From NCBI GenBank assembly GCA_037178675.1, contig JAYMGJ010000391.1, positions 1 through 64,000 of the forward strand: a DNA stretch of 64,000 nt, in the 5' to 3' direction. Source of the stretch: Scleroderma bovista. Taxonomy: Eukaryota; Basidiomycota; Agaricomycetes; Boletales; Sclerodermataceae. The position numbers and the translations under genes are program-made. The notes under the pieces were generated by a model, which ran no database searches, was not told the DNA's origin, and was given only the letters and a program-made list of their open reading frames with translations. Shown here in pieces: positions 39,537-50,854 of the stretch; the stretch's first letter is position 1; the number at the start of each line of letters is the position of its first letter.

Positions 39537-40915
39537 ATGCCACCACCGCCAGCACCAACCGCCAGTGCTAATGGAAGCAATGCACCACCATCCTCAACAG
39601 TCCCACTCACCAATGGGTTGATGGTGAGAGTAGTCCCGGATAAAAAGAACTTCAGTGTGTGACTGCAGAGGCCCCCCAGACCAAGTTGAAGCCCGCCAAA
39701 GTTTTTAAAAATGCGGTCGAACCCACACCCCCGTTACCAGCAGGAAGCAGTTTAAGACTCAACGCTGGTCCTCGACATATCACTTCCATCACTTTTGACG
39801 ACAGGGGAGACCAAGTCCTGACTGCATCAGAGGATGAGACCTTCCGATTATATAGCTGCAAATCTGGCAAGCAAGTTGTCACTATGTTTATAACTTCCAT
39901 TGGGCTGACATTTGATACAGACACATCAAGACGCTCTATTCCAAGAAGTATGGTGTCGATCTTCCGCGTTTCACCCATAAAAACACCACCGTAGTGCATG
40001 CCTCGACGAAGGAAGATGATACCATACGTTATCACTCCCTACATGACAACAAATACTTGCAGTACTTCAAGGGTCACAAGCAACGCGTCATCTCGCTGGA
40101 AATGTCGCCCGTTGATGATGGATTCATGTCTGGCTCGCTGGATAGGACGGTGCGGCTATGGGACCTTCGTGTGCCGACTTGTCGTGGTCTACTGAACATC
40201 CCGTCGGCACCAGTGATCGCTTACGACACCTCTGGCCTCGTCTTTGCAGTTGGCGTCAACAACTACTCCCGGATTTTGTTGTATGACCAGGCGAATTATG
40301 ACAAGGCCCCGTTTCTCACTGCTACATTGGAAGATCCGACACTTGCACTGGTTAGCTATCCACCGCGACCCATCTACATGACATCGCTTGCATTTTCCTC
40401 CAATGGCAAATACCTCCTTGTCGGCTGTTCTGGCGATGCACATTACATCCTTGACGCATTCGAGGGGCACTTGGTTGCGAAATTGGAAGGTTTCGTAGGT
40501 CTAGAGAGACGACGTCTCGAAGCACCCCCAAGCATCGACCCTGTGAAAGGTAACAGTGGGGAGGAGGTCTCATGGACACCAGACAGCAAGTACGTTATTG
40601 GAGGAAGTCTCGATGGCCGGGTGATAGTGTGGGATGTACAAAATCTACCCACTCGAACAGGTCCTGTGGACCTGAAGTTGCCACCCCTGTGCCTCCAGCC
40701 TTTGGCTAACCTTGATGGACATCCTGGTCCAGCTAGATGTGTGAAGTTTAACCCTCGGTTAGCGATGTTAGTAACTGCTGGGGCGGAACTGGTGTGTACT
40801 TCTTGTGTACTATTGTATTCTTGCTGACGTCCAGTGTCTACAGGCATTCTGGTTACCAGACCAATCAGCGGACAACGAGGAGATTGCTAGGGACCTGTTA
40901 AGGAAGAAGCCTTAA
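39537..40915 (+). CDS. SWD2: Swd2/WDR82-like WD40 subunit of COMPASS and the 3'-end processing machinery
   Basis: Seven-bladed WD40 protein of the H3K4 methyltransferase complex; in yeast it is also in the cleavage/polyadenylation factor. Short Pro/Ala/Ser-rich N-terminus (MPPPPAPTASANGS), an intron ending at a GAG acceptor, KLKPAKVFKNAV, then ITFDDRGDQVLTASEDETF, LYSKKYGVDLPRFTHK, HASTKEDDTIRYHSLHDNK, FKGHKQRVISLEMSP, FMSGSLDRTVRLWDLR, NGKYLLVGCSGDAHYILDA, WTPDSKYVIGGSLDGRVIVW and a final exon AFWLPDQSADNEEIA, TAA at 40915. Residues match Swd2 closely throughout. Exact splice around GKQ/TLYSKK (about 39870-39935) is ambiguous. Confidence 0.93.
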
Positions 40916-41065
40916 AGGCCTATTTCAAAATGTAGCATACATACATTGTATCCACTATGATGATGATGTGCAAACGTCACTACTCTATTATTCAACTACT
41001 CCACAATATTGGCATACAAACTCAACCAGCCAGCAGTTAAGGTAAGTCATACATACATACATACA

Positions 41066-42899
41066 TCAAGGGGTTGAGAGCTTCGCCAGCGAAATCGTAT
41101 TGTTGTTAACATTAGTGGAAAAATACGCGTTCTTCAAGAACACGTCACCGACCTAACAAATGTATGAGTGAAAGCTGAAATAGGGACGGGCCAAGAAGCC
41201 TACCAGCCACTGAGTCGCTGTTCCGAATTGTCCAGGTTGGATTCCAGAAGCGCAATCACCTGTTGGGTTGTTGGCGTCTACAGGTATCATCGCAAGGTCC
41301 CTCGGATCGATGGAGAACGAGGAGCCTCCGAATGTCAAAGCAAGGCTAGCATTGGTAGTGCACGGAATAATGCATTGTTGTGAGTCACATGTCCCACCGA
41401 GACCTTGCATCAGTGTTTGTGCATCGGAAGGAGGCAACAACATCAGAGTGGTGCCCGTGTCAAGCACTGCAGTGCGTCCCGTAATGCCACCCTCTGCTCC
41501 GTTGATGGTAACCGCATCGATGGAGCCCTCCCAGAAGCCCTGTTGGTTGACATTCGGGATAGTAATAAGGGAATTGGCAATGAATTTAGAAGGGTCGAGG
41601 CCTCCGAAAGTGACTTCGCCATCATTAAGTTGGTCGGCGAGGCGCGAGATCTTGAACGAAGTGATCGCAGCCGAAATCAAGCCATTAGAAGCGAAAGATT
41701 CCACAGGTGTGGGAACATTCTGCTGGGACAAACCCTACACGAACGAAACTTTGTCAAGCCCTCGAAAGAAGACACTAGACTAACCGATAGCGCAAGGCCC
41801 ATGAGTCCGTCGAACGGTACACCAGGGTCGGCAAACTGCCTGCTCTCTGCTGTCGTAACTCCGAAAGTGTGATTGCTTAGGGCGATGCCTCCGATGCTAA
41901 CTTGATCTTGACACACTGTCCCAGCTACTTCTCCAGAACCATACGTGACTTGGAATCGTGTATTACTTGGCACAAACGAGGTAGAACTTTTGGTGCCCAG
42001 GAAGGTGTGGTTGCCCTTGTAAGGAGTCAGCGAAGTGTCCCGTAGCTTAGAGGAAGGACTCACACAATCGCCCAATGTAGATTGACAGTTTTCACCACCA
42101 ACCCCTGATGTGTGCAAGAATCAAGATAAAGTTTCAAGGTGCACACATTGGTATGCTTACAAAAGTCAGCACTCCCAGAATCCATCAGAATCTTAAAATC
42201 TCTTGGGGGCGTGCCAATTTGAATGGTCGCAATGTATGCGACATCATTGGCCCTGTTTAGTTTCTGTTAGGTAGCTTTCGTACATATAGATATACGTACA
42301 ACTTACTCGATGTCCAACCCCAGAGAGCCATTGGTCGTAGGTGGTTTGGCGAGCGTCAAGCCCCCATTAGTAGCTGCTTGGATGTCGAGAGGGGAGACAC
42401 CTGTGTTGTTCCCAGACGTAGCTCCACTTCCACCAAGCATAGTACCATTCGCGATCGTACCGTTACTCGTGATCCCATGGGACCCATGACGACCATATGA
42501 AGCTGCCATTCCAACGCGAGTATTCCCAAATTGGAAGGACTTTCCTTGACCACTCTCGAGGAGATACAAGCGTTTGTGTATAGCAGAACGGAGTTCGTGT
42601 TCTGGAGGTTCTTGACGGCCTATCATACGAGAAAGACGCTTTGACCCACGGTTGATGTATTGCTGCATGAGCTGTTTGGGATGTAAGCTGTCAAGCGTGC
42701 ACGCAGAGGATCCGATACAACAACCAACCAGCTGAGGGTGAACATTCGTACGAGTGGTTTGGAATCGTTTGAGAGGTAAAGTGACCCGTCCAGGACTAGG
42801 AAGTGTACGACCTCGCGCCCGAAGAGGAATGGCGTTTGCGAGTGTGCAATTTAAGAGGCATGCAGTCAGGACAATGAAGATCAGCGACCACTGCTTCAT
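41066..42899 (-). CDS. Secreted pepsin-like aspartic protease (A1) with a long N-terminal extension
   Basis: MKQWSLIFIVLTACLLNCTLANA is a signal peptide. About 175 residues of Ser/Gly/Asn/Thr-rich pro-sequence follow, with a Cys cluster (GCCIGSSAC) and Arg-rich stretches, longer than typical propeptides of this family. Catalytic domain: YIATIQIGTPPRDF, first active-site MDSGSADFWVG, FQVTYGSGEVAGT (flap Tyr), FDGLMGLA, then the second active-site VLDTGTTLMLLP, a Cys pair GGTCDSQQCIIPC, and WLVGDVFLKNAYFSTNV, ending LSTP with TGA at 41066-41068. Both catalytic Asp are present. Start ATG 42899 is the first in frame. Likely secreted or vacuolar. A short CATA microsatellite overlaps the 3' end. 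Confidence 0.92.
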
Positions 42900-43534
42900 A
42901 TTGACCAAGGGAATAGAAAAAAATATCAAGAGCGAGGCCGGCCTGCGGTAACCTCAGTGAAGTGAGAAGAGAAGGATTGAAGGGGTTATGGAGAAAAAGA
43001 AAGACGGTGGCAGCACCAGGCTCCAATTACTTCGACCTGGGAATGAGAGAGGGTGAAAAAACGACGGCTGCTCGTAAACCCCGTGCTTCGCCATTTATAC
43101 TTGTCACCTTTGTCTCGGAACAGGTCAAGTCGCTGAACGGTTGCTGATGTAATCGACAGTGGCGAGACTTTCACAGAAACCGCAGTCATCGGAAATTTTC
43201 ACAACGGGCAGTCCTGACAACGGAAGAGCCAAGCAAGGCATACAATACATACATACCTCTTTCTTAAGAGGGTCATCATTGCGACCGGGGAACGAGGGGA
43301 AACTTTGTACATCATTCCACACTTGTGGAAACGCTGATATTGTATTCCACTGCCTGGCCCACAGTAACAATGCGACAATGAGGCGAATTGGCGCTCCGCC
43401 ATAACAAGCTAGGAACCTTATCCGTTACAGCTGTGCCTGCGTATCATTGCAACGTCGGACCATTCATACGATCCCGAACGTACCTTTGACAATTAAGCAA
43501 CATTCGAGGAGGGATTGAACAAGAGCCCATCCAA
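42900..43534. other. Intergenic region, no gene supported
   Basis: Lies between the start of the aspartic protease (-) and the 3' end of the enoyl-CoA isomerase/hydratase (-). It should carry the protease promoter. ATACATACAT repeats occur near 43240. Nothing else was recognised. Confidence 0.5.
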
Positions 43535-44509
43535 CTACAGCTTTGCTGTGGTAGATGGCAGTATGGAGTCAGTTCGTGCGTCCAGCCCAACAGACTCCAA
43601 ACAATCTCTATAAAGAAAAGCCTTGATGGTACCCCAGACACCCGTTTTTGGTAGCACCGAGACTTCTTTGGCAAACTTCATGGCCTCGGTCAGAACATTC
43701 TCGGTCCCAAGTTCAGTGCCTGTCCCACTGCAGCTTGCAATACGGTCAACGAGACCCGTTGTGAGTGCTTCCGAAGGTGTAAATCGGTGGCCCTCCAATG
43801 CAATGCGTCTTCGAACGGTAGGCTCGGACACCTTTGCGTTCAAGATAGCGGTGAATGATAGGGGCCAAGGTGCACCAAAGTGGACCTGTAAGAATATCAC
43901 ACTCCTTTTAAGCGGAAAAATGACAATGCAAAGGGACAACGTACCTCATTCATACAGAGCCATGCTCGCCTTCTACTTCCATCTGTCATAACACGGTAGT
44001 CACAAGCCAGGGCTAGCATCATCCCAGCTGCAAAGCAGTGCCCATTGATAGCTGCAATGGTGGGAACTACATCACCTCGTTAGACACTGCGAGCAGTTAG
44101 TTGGCACGTGATAGGTGGCCTACTTGGAAATGTCAGGAGACGAGCGAAGAGCGGATTTGCAGTTTCTGGGAAACAGAAAGGTAAATGAACTGGATTAGTA
44201 GAGCCGCCCAAAGCACGCGCCAGTGAAGAAGGCCAGGTTGCCCTTCACGCTCTCGTATTCGAAGCCATTGCTGAAAAACTTGTCCTGGTCTCGTTTGCCC
44301 ACAATGATAAGAGCACCTTCGCCGCCGTGTCCTGTTGACATATCTTTCTTAAGAGTGGTGGAATCTAGGTGCCTGTTCTCGTTCCAGTGTTGCTCGATCA
44401 CGTCCAATGCAGGGCGAAGTGCATCGTCGATCATTTGCTTGGTCAATCGGGAGTCCACTCCATTGTGCATTTCGATTATCCATAAACCATCAATGGCTGG
44501 TAGATTCAT
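43535..44509 (-). CDS. Enoyl-CoA hydratase/isomerase family protein (peroxisomal Eci1/Dci1-like)
   Basis: Crotonase-fold enzyme, likely Delta3,Delta2-enoyl-CoA isomerase of fatty-acid beta-oxidation. Start ATG 44509: MNLPAIDGLWIIEMHNGVDSRLT, then GGEGALIIVGKRDQDKFFSNGFEY (substrate-binding loop), NPLFARLLTF, TIAAINGHCFAAGMMLALACDYRVM (oxyanion-hole glycines), MNEVHFGAPWPLSF and the helical C-terminus to STTAKL, TAG at 43535. The last three residues AKL resemble a PTS1 peroxisome signal (S/A-K-L), consistent with peroxisomal beta-oxidation. One intron (near 44180-44225) fits no phase-correct GT donor; a GC donor would work. Isomerase against hydratase cannot be settled from motifs alone. Confidence 0.85.
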
Positions 44510-44791
44510 ACCTCAACTACACCGACTCGAAGTGCAGAAATGACATTACTCACGGTAAGTTATGGTGAGCAGGGGTGAAGCTGATGGGAGGGAGAGGGGA
44601 AACCTCGATAGTGTTTGAGTGGTAGGCGACATATCTCCAAGCGTTTCACAGATAGTTCAAGGCGGTCTATAGGCAACCTCTGGCGGACGAATACACCACC
44701 GGCAACTTCGTTGACTCTGCAGGCCGGCAGACATGTGAAAAGGTAAAGGAATACCGGGTAGTCTGTTGGCAGTCCGTTTCGAGTATTAGGT

Positions 44792-44821
44792 TGATCATGT
44801 GACCATGAGGTCACATGATCA
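44792..44821. promoter_or_regulatory. 30-bp inverted repeat in a divergent promoter
   Basis: Two perfect 13-nt arms, TGATCATGTGACC and GGTCACATGATCA, separated by ATGA. It sits 70 bp upstream of the TRAP-alpha-like start and about 280 bp upstream of the enoyl-CoA isomerase start. A perfect palindrome of this length is a likely site for a dimeric regulator, containing ATGTGAC half-sites. Which protein binds is unknown. Confidence 0.5.
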
Positions 44822-44890
44822 GCATTAGGGGGACACGTTTGCCGTCTAAAAAGTTCCAACTAACTGGTTTCTTGGGTATTTGCTCTCGGT

Positions 44891-46013
44891 ATGCGTCCAC
44901 AATCTCTTCTCGCGCGCGGCTTTGGTTTTGCGCTTGCCTTATTGTCCCTGTCTGCAGCAGGTAAGCACATTGTGACTCACCTTGGTCAAATCGATCTACC
45001 GTCTTATACCGCTCGAGCAGCTGTTGACTCAGTTGAACCCGAAATTGTTGCCCAAGCAACGTTTCCAGACTCTAATCCCTTTAGTCGTATGTTGCCTTGG
45101 TGCATCGCTCAACAAAGCATGGTTTGGAATCTCATGAATGACAGACGTCGTAAACGGTGAACGCAATCAAATCTTTCTCGCTGTTGAGAACAAAAGTGAG
45201 CGGAACGTGACTCTGCAATCTGTTGGCGGGTCCTTCCACCACCCGGATACTGGCGTCATTGTGAAAAACGTATGTCAATACACTCGTTTTTCGCAACTTG
45301 GTTGACGCAGGATTGTAGACTCCCTCTGTCACTTACGGCATTCCACTCAACGAAGGGTCAAAATTACAGATTCCTTACGGATTCTATTCCGAGTGAGTAC
45401 CGTGCTCGTGTGCAATCGTTGGTAGACTGATAGCTTCCAGGTTCAAGGTTTGTCTATGGGTCCTATCTGCGCAGAACCTACTCACATGACGGGCTAGACT
45501 GGAGATTTGAGACTGAACATTTGGCTAGAACACACGGTTGAGGTAGGGTACCGATTTTAACCCTCTTCGCGACTGCTGATCTTCTCTTTGCAGGGCGAGA
45601 AATATCGCGTGATTGCCTATGACTCTATTGTTACCATCGTTGAGCCTGAAGCATCTTGGTTTGACTTCAAACTGTCAGTAATCCCTGCTCTGCGCATATT
45701 CTAGCACTGACCCCGCCCCCGTAGTGTCTCCACATATGCTATTGTAGCTGCTATGCTTGGTGGAGTCTCATACTATGTCTATCTCGCGTACCTTCCTGCA
45801 CCAAAAGCGAAGAAGCCTAAACGCCACCAGGAAGTGAGCACGCCTGCTGCCACTGCCACAAGCACTAGCGCAGGTGGATATGAAGAGGAATGGATACCCG
45901 AACATCATCTCAAGAAACCCAAAGCCAGAAAGACCGCAGCTAGCAGTGGGGATGAAGTCAGCATCGGCCAGACAAGTGGTACGGAGGGTAGGAAGAGGAA
46001 AGGGAGGAAGTAG
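44891..46013 (+). CDS. Translocon-associated protein alpha (TRAP-alpha/SSR1)-like ER membrane protein
   Basis: Type I ER membrane protein probably associated with the Sec61 channel. Start ATG 44891 begins a signal peptide (MRPQSLLARGFGFALALLSL) interrupted by an intron to AVDSVEPEIVAQATFP. Lumenal beta-domain: ERNQIFLAVENKSERNVTL, GGSFHHPDTG, TPSVTYGIPLNEGSKLQIPY, RLNIWLEHTVEGEKYRV. One membrane segment (VSTYAIVAAMLGGVSYYVYL) is followed by a basic cytosolic tail (KAKKPKRH..GRKRKGRK) ending at TAG 46013. The lumenal domain matches the TRAP-alpha family (fungal Irc22-like proteins are related). An N-x-S/T site lies at NKS/NVT. Confidence 0.8.
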
Positions 46014-46201
46014 AAGCCGGTCACTGGTAGCTTGCAATAATTATTGCCTCACAACATTAGTTGCTTGGATTTGGCACATAGCTAATTTATACATGCTCAG
46101 CATGTCTAATGTGATGTTGGTTGCTGGCTGTAATATGATGAACCAGTGGTAGATAGTGGGCTAACCTGCCAAATTGCGGGTGTATGAAGAATAGAAGTCA
46201 G

Positions 46202-46528
46202 CTAAACCTCGATTTTCTTATATCCCTTGACCTGAGATGCACTAAGACATACGACGTGCAAATACCAAAGACTACGCACCCTGTTCTCCTGAAGCATTTT
46301 GATGTACTTCTGCGCTAGCCAGCTGCAGTTCTCGAGGTGGTTGACGCCTTCGTGTCGTTGACACTTGACGAGTTCGTCCCGCACGAGGCGAGCCTCCATC
46401 GCCTGCACCCATGATTCGCGGAGGTGATTTTCGCGCTCTTGTAGCTTGGCTACGAGTATCGTCCGATTATCCAGTCGAGAGGATGGCGGCGGAAACATAC
46501 CTTTGATGAGCTCTGCTGTGTCAGACAT
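46202..46528 (-). CDS. Mitochondrial complex I accessory subunit (NDUFB10 / fungal 12-kDa type)
   Basis: A protein of about 90 residues from two exons: MSDTAELIKGMFPPPSSRLD, then RLVRDELVKCQRHEGVNH and CSWLAQKYIKMLQENR, with the short last exon VKGYKKIEV, stop at 46202. The C-x8-H..C spacing and the closing NRVKGY block match NDUFB10-type subunits of NADH:ubiquinone oxidoreductase, which lie on the intermembrane-space side and use twin Cys pairs. Start ATG 46528 is the first in frame. No cleavable presequence, as expected for this subunit. Confidence 0.8.
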   Translation of the reverse strand: MSDTAELIKGMFPPPSSRLDNRTILVAKLQERENHLRESWVQAMEARLVRDELVKCQRHEGVNHLENCSWLAQKYIKMLQENRVRSLWYLHVVCLSASQVKGYKKIEV

Positions 46529-47114
46529 GGTCACCGTGAACAATTCGGATGTGTTTGCGTTCTATTTGGTACATAGCTCTAAGTCCTGTCCTGCACTTCA
46601 CGTCTCTTCCATCATTTGCCGAAAAACATGTACCATAGCAGTGCATACGATTGTTGCCTTGATATTAAAGCGTTCACTAGTCTGAGCTCTGGAGTTCAGG
46701 CTTCAGTTGCATGACAGTTCTGATCAACCCGAGACCCTGACTGACTGAGTTTAGTATCACACAAGATGTTCTGAGAGTCGTACGTATTCTTGTTTTTACC
46801 AGGGAAGCCTCCTTGATATCACACGTTACAGGAGACTGGGTTCAAAGTAGTGGGCGTCATCGATGGTGGTGCTGCGGCCACACGCGTTTCCCAGCGTCAC
46901 ACTCGGTACCTCCAGACATCGATATTAGAGTACGGAGTGTGTGCATAGATCGATGTCAACGGGCAGCGTGCATCGTACTACATTCGATCGCGTGTACCCG
47001 CTCTTCTGTGCTCCTCTCGGATCACAGGGACTCCAGTCCATCAGCCCGCGCAACATGCAAACGCAAGATGCGGCTCGGATTGAGATATACTTGATCGAGT
47101 TCCATATCACATGG

Positions 47115-47262
47115 CCCTTGATGAGGACTAGTAATCTGGTCTCACCCATACATGTGCATTCTGTTGGCTCATGCACAGCTACTCTAGAGCAACCTCACCC
47201 ACCGCTTTCATCAGAAAATCAGAAGTGAATTCGTCAAGAAATCAATTCATCTCACCAAGTAC
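47115..47262. repeat. Diverged direct repeat R1, copy 1 (second copy about 47715-47929)
   Basis: Shares with 47715-47929 the stretches TTGATGAGGACTAGTA, CACCCAT/CACCCAC, CTAGAGCAACCTC, GAAAATCAGAAG and GAATTCGTCAAGA in the same order and orientation. The second copy has extra sequence in the middle. Identity is moderate, so this is an old repeat. Confidence 0.65.
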
Positions 47263-47389
47263 TTATCGGAGAGTCATGAGCTCTTGAGTATCCAACGAGC
47301 TCAACTTCAGGAATTCCCCTCTGAGTCGTCAAGGTCAGGTGTGAACAAAACCACCTCATCGCAGGAAGTCACTTTGTTAGGCGTTTTCT

Positions 47390-47620
47390 ATAGATTCCTC
47401 ATCGATGGGTACTATGGCGACATGCAGTTTGTCCCCCTCCTGCGATTTCGAACGCTTTGAACTACTTTCACCTCACGCCGTCCCGAAGTGCCCCAACTAC
47501 TATGACTGGAAATTGGAAGAGCCAAGCGAGGACCGATAATCTTTTTCATGCCTGAACAAGCGATCGCCGTCAACGTCAGATGTACAGTATCAAATCAGAA
47601 TCAACTAAAAGTCCTGATAA
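47390..47620. repeat. Diverged direct repeat R2, copy 1 (second copy about 49160-49350)
   Basis: Shared ordered blocks with 49160-49350 include TAGATTCC, CATCGATG, CACTATGACGACACGCAG-like sequence, CCCACGCTGACCCAAAGTGC-like sequence and TCAAATCAGAATCAACT. Old, degenerate, direct orientation; no coding capacity seen. Confidence 0.6.
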
Positions 47621-50247
47621 TCCACATTCAAGGTGACAGGCAGTCACGGTTGGGAAGCAGTCCAGGATGGCTAGTGCTGACTCCTGACGGAGCGCTGAGA
47701 ACCAGCACTTCAATGAGACCTTGATAAGGACTAGTACTCTGGCGTCACCCACCCCTCTTACACGTGCATCCAGGCTTTCATCTGCGATATCTTTCAGGGC
47801 TGTTCTGGTCGTATATGGAGGGCGTGTCTCTGAGAGAATTTGACTCGCACAGCTGAACTAGAGCAACCTCGCTTTCGTCCGAAAATCAGAAGAGAATTCG
47901 TCAAGACGCAACACTCATCTCACCATGGGCAGGACCACCCTGTTCATACTTTCGTTAGAAAATCTGAAAATGGCTCATCAAGTAACAAGGGGGGGGAGTA
48001 AACAGCGGGTCAGAAATGTCAAATTCAGCTGTGATTGACTTGAGCTTGACTCGCTTTCTCTGGAAATTGAGCCGTGACACTGAGGGATGTTCCAGGCCAG
48101 GGTTGGTTCCTCTTGGGAACACACCGTGCCTATCCTATAAATCATATTCACTTCCAGAAAACTATTCGCCGTCTACTGAGTCACGACACTGGGACACGGG
48201 CCCTGTGGGTGGCGATTTTAGTGTTGATTAAAGAGAGACAAAGAACTTTAAAAGTGGAGATGGACAGCTGATAGACAAGTGTCAAATCAATGTTCGATTT
48301 CCAGGAGGCGTTCGGTTCGGGTGCCAGCGATATGGCCAGGAATGTCACTATCCTGACAATGGAGTCAAGGGACCGATCATCGAGGTTTAACCGTTTAGTT
48401 AATCCGAAACAAGCGAGGACTGGATTATCTTACCCAGACAAGACCTCAACGTTCGTGTCGCCTGCGAAAATGTCGAGAAATTGACCGAATTCGTCATACA
48501 ATAGCATCCCCCGAATTCGAACCCGTTGGGGCACCTGTACGCCAAACGCAGAGAGCAGAGAATCAATCGGACCCGAAGGCCGTGCTTGTCAATATTGATA
48601 GAAGACGGTACATAGCCTTGCGACTCTGGATCCGTGCCAATCAGCATACCACATGCTGGCAGAGGGAACAGTGATCTCATTCTCTCGTTGCAAAGCCTAG
48701 AATCCGGACTCCACTTAATTGGGTGAAGAAATAAGTTGCATACGAGTACATTATGTTTGAGGTTAAATTATTCTCCTGGAAACACAAGGGAACTTGAAAA
48801 GGGTATTGTAAGACGACTTGAGCTTCTCAAGCTGCAGATTTGGGTTCAGACCGTAAGTCTGGCAAGACCGAGAACTGAGCGTGGGCCAGAGATTTGACGG
48901 TCGATGTGGAGGGGCAGTGAACATTGAACATTAAGATCTTGAGAGGCTGGTAGTCAGCCTTCCGGGTTGCGCACGGCCAGATAATTTGAATGAGAAACCA
49001 TTCCATTTTTTGTAGCAAAGTTCGCACTGTCAACTTGAAGCAGCTCGTTCAGGCAGGGGCTTGGACTTTGTATTTAGGGTTAGGGTTTTATTTCTCAGAC
49101 CGAAATCAGTGGTTTCTGGTGGCCTGCACCATACAAGAATATTGCTCGGAGGCCTCCGGGCACTGTTTTATTTTAGATTCCCATCGATGAGCACTATGAC
49201 GACACGCAGTTTGTTCTTTCGAACACACTAATTTTACCCCACGCTGACCCAAAGTGCCCCAATTGTTAAGACCTAATAGTACCTTGCCATCAAACGTTTG
49301 AAGCCATCGCTGTCGCTGTATCAGAATGTCAAATCAGAATCAACTGCGAAACAATGAAGCGCATAAAATAGCCGATACCGATGTCAAGACTGGCTGACAA
49401 CGATCGGAGACTATCATCGATGTTGCGTTCCAAGGGGCGTGGCCTAGACTTACTATGCCTCCTTGCTTACAAGCCCGGCGTGAATTGCTTCAGGACGGGC
49501 CGTGGAGCGGTTTCCATGCTGTGGCCAGGAACAGAACAATGACCTATTTATGAGAAATGCTCCCAGCGCACTCACCTATGCAATCAGAATGTAGGCGTCA
49601 TTGTGGAGACAGATTGGTGAGTACAGGGGAAGGCAGGTCGCTAGTAGTTCCAGACAGCAGTATCTGCTGTGGTATCGGCGCGGAGAATGGACAGTAAAAT
49701 GTTGACAATTCAATGGGCCCTCATGTGGGTGGAATGGTATAGTACATACTACTATGTATCACTCAAAAGGGTGACGCTGCTGGCATTGGCGTATACGATA
49801 TACTTCTCTCCATAGTGCCAGCAATGAGACAATTCAAGGAAGCCTCTACCTCGATTGCATCCGGCAGTGCGGTGGAGATGGGGTAGAAAGTCCAAATCAG
49901 ATTTGAGGGGGTTTCTCCAGAGATTCGGGAAATAAGTGATTTGAAGATGGACCACCGTTATCAAGCTGCAAAATTCGACCGTATTTTCATTTTGATCGCA
50001 CTACTCATCCTGCAGCATTCATTGTGACCAGAAGAAAAAAATGCAACCCATTAATCTCTTGACTTTAAGGACTGGGGGAGTCCTGGTTGCGCCCCAGTGT
50101 GGCGAGGACAAATATAGATGAGACACCTCCAACATCACACACTCAAAGCTAATGATGTGCCGCACGGGGCGCGTCTATGATGTCGACGGCTCCCTCATAA
50201 ACGGTCTGGTCATCATGGTGCCAGACTAATGGAGCCCCTCTCCTGGG

Positions 50248-50255
50248 TATATAAA
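50248..50255 (+). promoter_or_regulatory. TATA box of CipC-like gene A
   Basis: TATATAAA 76 bp before the ATG, followed by CCCCTTGTAT and CGCCCCATCACACACACATC, a 5' UTR shared almost word for word with genes B and C. Confidence 0.75.
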
Positions 50256-50323
50256 CCCCTTGTATTGTCTCCTGGAAAACGCCCCATCACACACACATCT
50301 CACCTACCATCTGATAATTTACC

Positions 50324-50854
50324 ATGGGTTGGTTCAGCCACGATTCCGACGAGGCTAAAGCCTACAATGAAGTCACGGTAATGCACCTTCAGCTTCACTT
50401 CGCGCCAGAAGTTGAAGGAAGTTTCAAATCTAGGGAGATCACAAGGCCCGACTTTCTCATGAGCTCATCGCTGGTGCGGCTTCGTATGAGGTAAGACCCT
50501 ACGCTCTATTGTTGCACGGTTAGGACAACCTGGCACAGGCAGCCAAGGCATACGAGAAACACAGGGAGGCCAACGGTCATTTTGAAAGTCATGCCAAGGC
50601 TAAGGAGTTCTTGTATGCCGAATACTTTCCTGTTTTCATCTCCAATGTTAACAACGCTACAGGGCTGGTACCTCCGGGGTTTTCATTGACCGTATGGTTG
50701 AAACCAAAGGTCTGAATTTCATCGACAAAGAGAAGGCAAAGCACCATGGTGACTGGTCTCATCTGCATTGGGCACTATCTTGGTGCTAAACATGGTTATT
50801 TTCACAGCCAAAGAACAATCCGAGAAGGCACTCGCTAAGCAGGGCCATTATTAA
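50324..50854 (+). CDS. CipC-like small protein (DUF3759), copy A
   Basis: Five short exons: MGWFSHDSDEAKAYNEVT; DHKARLSHELIAGAASYE; AAKAYEKHREANGHFESH and KAKEF; GTSGVFIDRMVETKGLNF then IDKEKAKHH; AKEQSEKALAKQGHY, TAA at 50854. The MGWF..D start, the SHELIAGAA(A/S)YEAAKAYE core and FIDRMVETKG identify the family of Aspergillus CipC (concanamycin-induced protein C), small stress-responsive fungal proteins of unknown molecular function. The intron before DHKAR begins its exon with GGA GAT where B and C encode N-(A/S)-P, so this copy has diverged there. No signal peptide, so cytosolic. Confidence 0.85.

Larger units (their letters stand above)
46529..50240. other. 3.7 kb gene-poor region with degenerate direct repeats
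   Basis: No convincing gene was found on either strand. Two families of diverged direct repeats are visible by eye and listed separately. A G-run (GGGGGGGG) occurs at about 47990-47998 and two TTAGGG units at 49074-49085. Open frames are short and unlike any family I know. Likely decayed repetitive DNA plus the far-upstream region of the CipC-like array. Confidence 0.5.

Noticed and set aside
41048..41066. CATA microsatellite as a regulatory feature
   Set aside because: Only four to five units in a 3' UTR, with a similar run near 43240; no evidence of function.
49074..49085. Two TTAGGG units, possible interstitial telomere repeat
   Set aside because: Only two units; this can arise by chance and there is no other subtelomeric feature.
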